NCBI GenBank assembly: GCA_964394085.1
Contig: CAYMWF010000007.1
Span: forward strand, 55,245-102,135
From: CAYMWF01 sp964394085 [NCBI: uncultured Gemmatimonadota bacterium]
Lineage (GTDB): Bacteria; GCA-2686955; CAYMWF01
Reading direction: 5' to 3'
DNA length: 46,891 nt
In this document: positions 46,173 to 46,891 of the stretch, piece after piece
Layout: every line of letters begins with the position of its first letter
Position numbering within the stretch: the first letter of the stretch is position 1
Translations under genes and position numbers: made by a program
The notes under the pieces: generated by a model
The model's input: only the letters and a program-made list of their open reading frames with translations
The model's database searches: none
Told to the model about the DNA's origin: nothing

Positions 46173-46891
46173 TTGGATATGAGCGAGAGAGACCTCAAAT
46201 TGAAAAGACCGCTTGCGGTTATCGATCTGGAAACTACGGGGTTGAATGTTGATACTTCCAGAATCGTGGAAATCGCGGTAATCAAAATCATGCCGGACGG
46301 TGAGCGCCTCGAGAGGGTTCGTCGTATCAATCCGGGAATTCCGATACCGCCGGAAGCTACGGCCATACATGGAATATCGGATGAAGATGTAGCGGACAAG
46401 CCGGTATTCGAAAGGGTAGCCAAGGGGCTCCTGAACCTCATCGATGATTCGGATCTGGCGGGTTATAATATTCTGCACTACGATCTTCCCCTGCTTCAGA
46501 ATGAACTTTCCAGGGCGGGATTCACGCTCGAAATGGAGGACCGATCCGTTATCGATGTATTCAAGCTTTTCGGTAAAATGGAACCAAGGACACTTGGTAA
46601 TGCCTACAAATACTATTGCGGAAAGAATCTTGACGATGCCCATTCCGCGGCGGCTGATGCCGGTGCCACCTTCGAAATACTGCAGGCGCAGATTGCGAGG
46701 TATGACAGCTTGCCGAATGACGTGAAAGAGCTCGGTCATTTTTCTGCGAAAGGCGAAGCATCATATGTCGATTCGGAGGGAAAGCTGATCTGGAAAGACG
46801 ACGAGGCTGTCTTTAATTTCGGAAAGCATAATGGTCGTGGGTTAAAAGAGGTTGCGGAAAGCGATCCGGACTACCTCGACTGGATCAAACG
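46173..46891 (+). CDS. DnaQ-like 3'-5' exonuclease (partial)
   Basis: At least 239 residues; the frame runs off the window. Exonuclease motifs are VIDLETTGL (Asp, Glu), GYNILHYDLPLL (Asp), and DAHSAAADA (His, Asp), giving a DEDDh set. A second segment (VFNFGKHNGRGLKEVAESDPDYLDW) is the small domain that follows exonuclease domains in several relatives. The start is TTG at 46173, with GAGGG 7 bases upstream; the in-frame ATG at 46179 is the alternative. Could be a polymerase III epsilon-like proofreader or a stand-alone nuclease. Confidence 0.8.
   Translation, partial: MDMSERDLKLKRPLAVIDLETTGLNVDTSRIVEIAVIKIMPDGERLERVRRINPGIPIPPEATAIHGISDEDVADKPVFERVAKGLLNLIDDSDLAGYNILHYDLPLLQNELSRAGFTLEMEDRSVIDVFKLFGKMEPRTLGNAYKYYCGKNLDDAHSAAADAGATFEILQAQIARYDSLPNDVKELGHFSAKGEASYVDSEGKLIWKDDEAVFNFGKHNGRGLKEVAESDPDYLDWIK

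Overview
This 46.9 kb window carries the chromosomal replication-origin neighbourhood of a Gram-negative bacterium. rpmH-rnpA-yidD-yidC-jag-mnmE-mnmG-rsmG-parA-parB are read leftwards and dnaA-dnaN-recF-dciA-gyrB-gyrA rightwards, so coding strand flips at about 34.6-35.0 kb, as expected for divergent replichores. Two parvulin/SurA-type chaperones, lipoproteins and a beta-barrel protein show an outer membrane. A secreted seven-bladed propeller ends in a PNPFNP...GVYLIRL tail (FlgD-Ig / type IX secretion-like C-terminal domain). That tail, with the mixed gene order, suggests an FCB-group candidate phylum (Krumholzibacteriota/Latescibacterota/Eisenbacteria-like). This placement is inference; I cannot name a species. 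No rRNA, tRNA, CRISPR array, transposase or phage gene was recognised.

Left part (1-6.7 kb). The window opens inside a 146-bp-period repeat with a long hairpin; its last copy stops on the stop codon of a secreted Asp-box (VPS10/sortilin-like) propeller. RadC follows (minus), then a plus-strand surface group: an Ig-like lipoprotein, a DUF1460-type amidase-like protein and the propeller with a sorting tail.

Middle left (6.7-20.5 kb, all minus). A tightly packed ten-gene row reads mfd > parvulin lipoprotein > SurA-like chaperone > S4 protein > pdxA > holB > ricT > tatD > rsmA > beta-barrel protein. Several neighbours overlap. It joins DNA repair, clamp loading, ribosome maturation and outer-membrane protein handling, and is probably one long operon.

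Middle (20.6-27.5 kb, minus). A class III-type sirtuin, an FMN-binding split-barrel protein, an HTH/coiled-coil protein coupled to rex, then parB, parA, rsmG and a GT5 glycogen-synthase-like gene inserted between rsmG and mnmG. A perfect parS palindrome lies at 27535-27550, and a two-mismatch copy at 27568-27583 contains the mnmG stop codon. Three DnaA-box-like 9-mers with an exact 10-bp period lie upstream of parA.

Origin (34.57-37.03 kb). DnaA boxes lie on both sides of dnaA, and the dnaA-dnaN gap contains a long AT-rich stretch, so oriC looks bipartite. rnpA has no ATG/GTG/TTG/CTG in its conserved N-terminal region; ACG is the best candidate start. Right of dnaN come recF (with degenerate ATPase motifs), dciA, gyrB, gyrA, a lipoprotein, an M16 peptidase-like protein and a DnaQ-like exonuclease that runs off the right end.
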